The position numbers and the translations under genes were made by a program. Below are positions 57,504 to 64,000 of a DNA stretch of 64,000 nt, one piece after another. The first letter of the stretch is position 1, and the number at the start of each line of letters is the position of its first letter. The DNA is from Ridgeia piscesae (Eukaryota > Annelida > Polychaeta > Sabellida > Siboglinidae). The stretch is from positions 302,501 to 366,500 of the forward strand of contig JAODUO010000032.1 in NCBI GenBank assembly GCA_025642075.2. Direction: 5' to 3'. The notes beneath the pieces were generated by a model. It did no database searches. It was not told the DNA's origin and saw only the letters and a list, made by a program, of their open reading frames with translations.

Positions 57504-58353
57504 CAAATTCGATGGGTTTTGCAAGCCATGTAGTTGATTGGTTGTAGTGATTTTGTTTGTCGCTGCCTGCTTCAAAATGATGAAGCCATTAAGACCAGTC
57601 GTTTCCATCTCTACATTTCGATCTTTTGTAGTCAGCTGACTGCCAGTGTCCAGCCTCAACCTGACGGTCAGCGACTCCCTCCTCATTGCATTTCGCAACG
57701 AGATCAAGCAACGAAGTGGTGGACTTGGAAAGAGGTAACTAGCATTTCCTTATTCAAGGACACGTATGTTTGTTTTACTTTTTTTTAGTTAAAATTATTG
57801 CTAATAACTTGTAAACGACAGAACCAGAAGATGACATACGCCATCACAGAGCGGATGTCATCAAAAAGATGGATGCACCATCTGTTGCTGGCCGTCGTTG
57901 ACAGTTCATGTTTTAATGTGTTTCACACGGTCAGTTTGACCTTACAGTGGCTGGCCAGTGGACAACATCAGTTTTTATTTTTAAGTGTCCAAAGTTCGGT
58001 CAACATTTTAAATTCAAAATGTTTCCATCTAAGCTATTAGTCGTGTATCTTTCAGCAAGGACAAATTATGTTTCCATGGTCAGCTTGACCTTACAGTCGC
58101 AGTGGCTGGCCAGTGAACAACATCAGTGTTTACTTTTAATAATTGTCCAAAGTTCTGTCAACATTTAAAATTCAAAATGATTCAGTCTAACCGTCCACAG
58201 AGTAGCAGTACATGTAGACTGTAAGAAACTGTTGTGTTCTTACAATCAGTGATTGTGTACAATTATTCAACCATGATGTGCGAAGTGTGATAGTCGGGTG
58301 TTAGCAGAACTCGGTGTGTGAAAGGTCAGCAGGGTAACAGCCGATTTGAAGAA

Positions 58354-58575
58354 ATGGGGAGGTATATGCTCCCAGAACCACTTCCTGACGCGGGAAATCG
58401 ACCGACACAGTGGGTGCGTTTCAAGAAGCAATTAAAATATTTCCTGGAGTCAACTGAGAAAGTTGATGCACCTGACAAGGTAAAGACTGCGAAGCTTCTG
58501 CGAACCGTAGGAGAAAAGGGAAACAACATATATGAAAAAGTCACATTCACAACTGAAAGGTCACAAGGTCGTTGA
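58354..58575 (+). pseudogene. Ty3-type gag N-terminus, unit 3
   Basis: Intact first Met (MGRYMLPEPL); K for F at KKQLKYFLES; same closing frameshift. Confidence 0.7.
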
Positions 58576-59575
58576 CAAATTCGATGGGTTTTGCAAGCCA
58601 TGTAGTTGATTGGTTGTAGTGATTTTGTTTGTCGCTGCCTGCTTCAAAATGATGAATCCTTTAAGACCTGTCGTCTCCATCTCTACATTTCGACCTTGCG
58701 TAGTCTGCTGACCGCCAGTGTCCAGCCTCAACCTGACGGTCAGCGACTCCCTCCTTGTTGTATTTCGCAACGAGATCAAGTAACGAAGTGGTGGACTTGA
58801 AAAGAGGTAACTAGTATTTCCTCATTCAACGACACGTATGTTTGTTTTACTTTTTTTAGTTTAAATTATTGCTAATAACTTGTAAACGACAGAACCAGAA
58901 GATGACATACGTCATCACAGAGCTGATGTCATCAAAAAGATCGATGCACCATCTGTTGCTGGCCGTCGTTGACAGTTCATGTTTTAATGTGTTTCACACG
59001 GTCAGTTTGACATTACAGTGTTTGGACAGTGGACAACATCAGTTTTTATTTTTAAGTGTCCAAAGTTCGGTCAACATTTTAAATTCAAGATGTTTCCATC
59101 TAAGCTATTAGTCGTGTATCTTTCAGCAAGGACAAATTATGTTTCCATGGTCAGTTTGACCTTACAGTGTTTGGACAGTGGACAACATCAGTTTTTATTT
59201 TTAAGTGTCCAAAGTTCGGTCAACATCTTAAATTCAAGATGTTTCCATCTAAGCTATTACTCGTGTATCTTTCAGTTGGACAAATTATGTTTCCATGGTC
59301 AGCTTGACCTTACAGTCGCAGTGGCTGGCCAGTGAACAACATCAGTGTTTACTTTTAATAATTGTCCAAAGTTCTGTCAACATTTAAAATTCAAAATGAT
59401 TCACTCTAACCGTCCACAGAGTAGCAGTACATGTAGACTGTAATAAACTGTTGTGTTCTTACAATCAGTGATTGTGTACAATTATTCAACCATGATGTGC
59501 GAAGTGTGATAGTCGGGTGTTAGCAGAACTCGGTGTGTGAAAGGTCAGCAGGGTAACAGCTGATTTGAAGAAATG

Positions 59576-59824
59576 GGGAGGTAGATGCTCCCAGAACCAC
59601 TTCCTGACGCGGGAAATCGACCGACACAGTGGGTGCATTTCAAGAAGCAATTTAAATATTTCCTGGAGTCAACTGAGAAAGTTTATGCACCTGACAAGGT
59701 AAAGACTGCGAAGCTTCTGCGAACCGTAGGAGAAAAGGGAAACAACATATATGAAAATGTCACATTCACAACTGAAAGGTCACAAGGTCGTTCACAAATT
59801 CGATGGGTTTTGCAAGCCATGTAG
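59576..59824 (+). pseudogene. Ty3-type gag N-terminus, unit 4
   Basis: Early TAG as in unit 2; VYAPDK variant; RSQGRSQIRWVLQAM ending. The preceding LTR-like part has one extra ~120-bp subrepeat. Confidence 0.7.
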
Positions 59825-60116
59825 TTGATTGGTTGTAGTGATTTTGTTGTCATTGCCTGCTTCAAAATGATGAACCTTAAGACCTGTCGTCTCCATCTCT
59901 ACATTTCGACCTTCCGTAGTGCTGACCGCCAGTGTCCAGCCTCAACCTGACAGTCAGCGACTCCCTCCTTGTTGTATTTCGCAACGAGATCAACAATTCG
60001 TTCTTACAATCAGTGATTGTGTACAATTATTCAACCATATGTGCGAAGTGTGATAGTCGGGTGTTAGCAGAACTCGGTGTGTGAAAGGTCAGCAGGGTAA
60101 CAGCTGATTTGAAGAA

Positions 60117-60367
60117 ATGGGGAGGTAATGCTCCCAGAACCACTTCCTGACGCGGGAAATCGACCGACACAGTGGGTGCATTTCAAGAAGCAATTTAAAT
60201 ATTTCCTGGAGTCAACTGAGAAAGTTTATGCACCTGACAAGGTAAAGACTGCGAAGCTTCTGCGAACCGTAGGAGAAAAGGGAAACAACATATATGAAAA
60301 TGTCACATTCACAACTGAAAGGTCACAAGGTCGTTCACAAATTCGATGGGTTTTGCAAGCCATGTAG
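60117..60367 (+). pseudogene. Ty3-type gag N-terminus, unit 5
   Basis: Shares the VYAPDK and SQGRSQIRW variants with unit 4 and follows it after only 541 bp, with the whole LTR-like part missing (join at GAGATCAA/CAATTCG near 59994). Confidence 0.7.
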
Positions 60368-61718
60368 TTGATTGGTTGTAGTGATTTTGTTGTCATTGCC
60401 TGCTTCAAAATGATGAAGCCATTAAGACCTGTCGTCTCCATCTCTACATTTCGACCTTCCGTAGTCTGCTGACCGCCAGTGTCCAGCCTCAACCTGACAG
60501 TCAGCGACTCCCTCCTTGTTGTATTTCGCAACGAGATCAAGCAACGAAGTGGTGGACTTGAAAAGAGGTAACTAGTATTTCCTCATTCAAGGACACGTAT
60601 GTTAGTTTTACTTTTTTAAATTTAAATTAACGGAACCAGAAGATGACATACGCACCACAGAGCTGATGTCATCAAAAAGATCACTGCACCATCTGTTCTG
60701 GCCGTCGTTGACAATTCATGTTTTAATGTGTTTCACGTGGTCAGTTTGACCTTACAGTGTTTAGACAGTGGGCATCAGTTTTTATTTTTAAGTGTTCAAA
60801 GTTCTGTCAACATTTAAAATTCAAGATGATTCAGTCTAACCTGCCAGCTGTGTTTCTTCTAGCTGTGTTTCACGTGGTCAGTTTGACCTTACAGTGGACA
60901 ATATCAATGTTTTGATTTGTTAAGTGTCTGACTGTCAACACTTATAATTCAAGATGATTCAGTTTAACCTGTTAATTGTGTTTCTTTCAATATGGTGTCA
61001 GAAGTTGAACAGGAACCCAGTGGAGCTGCTTGTCCAGGAAGGATTCACCTGGGACAGTCACCGTCCAACCTCAACGGGGGCCGATTGCTGGAAGCAACGA
61101 ACTGGTGGACAGGATAAGAAGTAACTACTATTTCCTCATTCAAGGACGCGTATGTTTGTTTTACTTTTTTTTGTTTAAATTATTGCTAATAACTTGTAAA
61201 GACAGAACCAGAAGATGACATACGCCACCAGAGCTGATGTCATCAAAAAGATTGATGCACCATCTGTTGCTGGCCGTCGTTGACAGTTCATGTTTTAATG
61301 TGTTTCACACGGTCAGTTTGACCTTACAGTGTTTGGACAGTGGACAACATCAATTTTTATTTTTAAGTGTCCAAAGTTCGGTCAACATTTTAAATTCAAG
61401 ATGTTTCATCTAAGCTATTAGTGTGTATCTTCAAGCTATGTTTCCATGGTCAGCTTGACCTTACAGTCGCAGTGGCTGGCCAGTGAACAACATCAGTGTT
61501 TATTTTAATAATTGTGTTCTGTCAACATTTAAAATTCAAAATGTTCATCTAACCGTCCACAGAGCAGCAGTACATGTAGACTGTAATAAACTGTTGTGTT
61601 CTTACAATCAGTGATTGTGTACAATTATTCAACCATGATGTGTGAAGTGTGATAGTCGGGTGTTAGCAGAACTCGGTGTGTGAAAGGTCAGCAGGGTAAC
61701 AGCTGATTTGAAGAAATA

Positions 61719-61934
61719 GGGAGGTATATGCTCCCAGAACCACTTCCTGACGCGGGAAATCGACCGACACAGTGGGTGCGTTTCAAGAAGCAATTTAAAT
61801 ATTTCCTGGAGTCAACTGAGAAAGTTTATGCACCTGACAAGGTAAAGACTGCGAAGCTTCTGCGAACCGTAGGAGAAAAGGGAAACATATATGAAAATGT
61901 CACATTCACAACTGAAAGGTCACAAGGTCGTTGA
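61719..61934 (+). pseudogene. Ty3-type gag N-terminus, unit 6
   Basis: First ATG lost (ATAGGG); EKGNIYENV lacks one Asn through a 3-base deletion. Same closing frameshift. Confidence 0.7.
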
Positions 61935-63363
61935 CAAATTCGATGGGTTTTGCAAGCCATATAGTTGATTGGTTGTAGTGATTTTGTTTGTCGCTGCCTG
62001 CTTCAAAATGATGAAGCCATTAAGACCTGTCGTCTCCATCTCTACATTTCGACCTTCCGTAGTCTGCTGACCGCCAGTGTCCAGCCTCAACCTGACAGTC
62101 AGCGACTCCCTCCTTGTTGTATTTCGCAACGAGATCAAGCAACGAAGTGGTGGACTTGAAAAGAGGTAACTAGTATTTCCTCATTCAAGGACACGTATGT
62201 TAGTTTTACTTTTTTTATTTTAAATTATTGCTAATAACTTGTAAACGACGGAACCAGAAGATGACATACGCCACCACAGAGCGGATGTCATCAAAAAGAT
62301 CACTGCACCATCTGTTCTGGCCGTCGTTGACAATTCATGTTTTAATGTGTTTCACGTGGTCAGTTTGACCTTACAGTGTTTAGACAGTGGGCATCAGTTT
62401 TTATTTTTAAGTGTTCAAAGTTCTGTCAACATTTAAAATTCAAGATGATTCAGTCTAACCTGCCAGCTGTGTTTCTTCTAGCTGTGTTTCACGTGGTCAG
62501 TTTGACCTTACAGTGGACAATATCAATGTTTTGATTTGTTAAGTGTCTGACTGTCAACATTTATAATTCAAGATGATTCAGATTAAGCTGCTAATTGTGG
62601 TTCTTTCAATATGATATCAGAAGTTGAAGAGGAACCCAGTGGAACTGCTCATCCAGGAAGGATTCACCTGGGACAGTCACCGTCCAACCTCAACGAGGGC
62701 CGATTGCTGGAAGCAACGATGTGGTGCACTGAAGAAGAGGTAACTAGTATTTCCTCATTCAAGGACGCGTATGTTTGGTTTTTTTTTTAGTTTAAATTAT
62801 TGCTAATAACTTGTAAACGACAGAACCAGAAGATGACATACGTCACCAGAGCTGATGTCATCAAAAAGATCGATGCACCATCTGTTGCTGGCTGTCGTTG
62901 ACAGTTCATGTTTTAATGTGTTTCACACGGTCAGTTTGACCTTACAGTGTTTGGACAGTGGACAACATCAGTTTTTATTCTTTTAAATGTCCAAAGTTCT
63001 GTCAACATTTAAAATTCAAGATGATTCAGTCTAACCTGCCAGCTGTGTTTCTTCTAGCTGTGTTTCACGTGGTCAGTTTGACCTTACAGTGGACAATATC
63101 AATGTTTTGATTTGTTAAGTGTCTGACTGTCAACACTTATAATTCAAGATGATTCAGTTTAAGCTGCTAATTGTGTTTCTTTCCACTCTTTATGTTGCAT
63201 ATGTCTTAATTGTGTACATTTAGTACCTGCCCTGACAATACATGTCACACATTCATCTAGTCAGGACAGTAATGACTGGTTCATTGTGACGTGTTGTAAA
63301 CTGAACAAGACAACGTGTCTTATCGTCACCCAAGTATCCGAACAAGACGATGTGCTGACGTCT

Positions 63364-64000
63364 CTCCACGTTTTGCCCTTTCGTAGTCTGCCGACCGCAA
63401 CATTGCAGCCTCAATCTAACAACCATTGCCTCACTCCCATCGTATTTCGAACATTTCGGGCTGACCGCCACATTCCGGCCTAAATCTAACAACCATTGCC
63501 TCACTCCCATCGTATTTCGAACATTTCGGGCCGACCGCCACATTCCGGCCTAAATCTAACAACCATTGCCTCACTCCCATCGTATTTCGAACATTTCGGG
63601 CCGACCGCCACATTCCGGCCTAAATCTAACAACCATTGCCTCACTCCCATCGTATTTCGAACATTTCGGGCCGACCGCCACATTCCGGCCTAAATCTAAC
63701 AACCATTGCCTCACTCCCATCGTATTTCGAACATTTCGGGCCGACCGCCACATTCCGGCCTCAATCTAACAACCATTGCCTCACTCCCATCGTATTTCGA
63801 ACATTTCGGGCCGACCGCCACATTCCGGCCTCAATCTAACAACCATTGCCTCACTCCCATCGTATTTCGAACATTTCGGGCCGACCGCCACATTCCGGCC
63901 TCAATCTAACAACCATTGCCTCACTCCCATCGTATTTCGAACATTTCGGGCCGACCGCCACATTCCGGCCTAAATCTAACAACCATTGCCTCACTCCCAT
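63364..64000. repeat. 70-bp satellite, at least eight units, runs off the window
   Basis: Unit contains AACCATTGCCTCACTCCCAT, CGTATTTCGAACATTTCGGG and CCGACCGCCACATTCCGGCC. Units are nearly identical apart from TAAATC/TCAATC. The first unit (63364-63420, GTAGTCTGCCGACCGCAACA) resembles the gag-unit tail of the preceding array. Confidence 0.97.

Larger units (their letters stand above)
55061..63200 (+). mobile_element. tandem array of truncated Ty3-type LTR/leader/gag units
   Basis: GACAGAACCAGAAGATGACA recurs near 55.10, 55.68, 56.75, 57.81, 58.88, 61.20 and 62.82 kb (degenerate near 60.63 and 62.24). Full units are about 1065-1070 bp: an LTR-like part with several ~120-bp subrepeats (GGTCAGTTTGACCTTACAGT), a leader (GTGTGAAAGGTCAGCAGGGT), a gag start, a tail (CCTGACAGTCAGCGACTCCC) and a junction (CAACGAAGTGGTGGACTTGA) into the next LTR-like part. 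No protease, RT or integrase is present. Confidence 0.8.

Noticed and set aside
63410..64000. 70-bp array as a CRISPR or gene family
   Set aside because: The whole 70 bp repeats with no spacer; the open frames restart in each unit and close by TAA.

Overview
The window is nuclear DNA of an animal. It holds spliced genes with GT-AG introns, very long microsatellites, tRNA-derived SINEs, several foldback (MITE-like) families, and decayed LINE, Ty3-type and tyrosine-recombinase retroelements. A repo-type homeobox together with SINEs and YqaJ/SWIM-type element genes of a kind common in marine invertebrates suggests an invertebrate, perhaps a mollusc or other lophotrochozoan. The species cannot be named from sequence alone.

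Three host genes can be supported. (1) Positions 1385-5014 (+) hold the 3' part of a paired-class homeobox gene whose homeodomain signature matches Repo (reversed polarity); four exons join in frame to a stop. (2) Positions 12891-13112 (+) hold the terminal exon of a small secreted cysteine-rich protein that I do not recognise. (3) Positions 24327-41976 (-) hold most of LCMT1, the leucine carboxyl methyltransferase of PP2A. Four core exons and two alternative, mutually homologous terminal exons are visible; the N-terminal exons are not. No operon-like or shared function links these genes.

Layout: 0.5-13.6 kb is the homeobox gene plus giant simple-repeat blocks: GGAC/GGTC, GT, CCCAT/TTTCC, GGGA-GGAC-GGGA, ATGT/ACAT and CA. 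14-29 kb is a MITE-rich stretch, with five copies of one roughly 470 bp long-TIR family plus several others. 24-42 kb is the LCMT1 locus, whose introns hold SINEs, a 21-bp minisatellite next to a palindrome, and a 2.2-kb, 53-bp minisatellite grown from the intron/exon junction of an LCMT1 exon. 42-48 kb is a graveyard of large elements: an SGNH-hydrolase plus DIRS/Ngaro-like reverse transcriptase, a SWIM/YqaJ gene, and an unknown element-like protein. 48-55 kb is a tandem composite of LINE 3' ends with 27-bp and 48-bp minisatellites. 55-63 kb is a tandem array of truncated Ty3-type LTR/leader/gag units. 63.4-64 kb is a 70-bp satellite that appears to derive from that array.

The most unusual items are the minisatellite that multiplied a splice acceptor of LCMT1, the duplicated LCMT1 terminal exons, the cysteine-rich secreted peptide exon, and the gag-fragment array that feeds a satellite. 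All long open frames inside the simple repeats are artefacts of stop-free repeat units.
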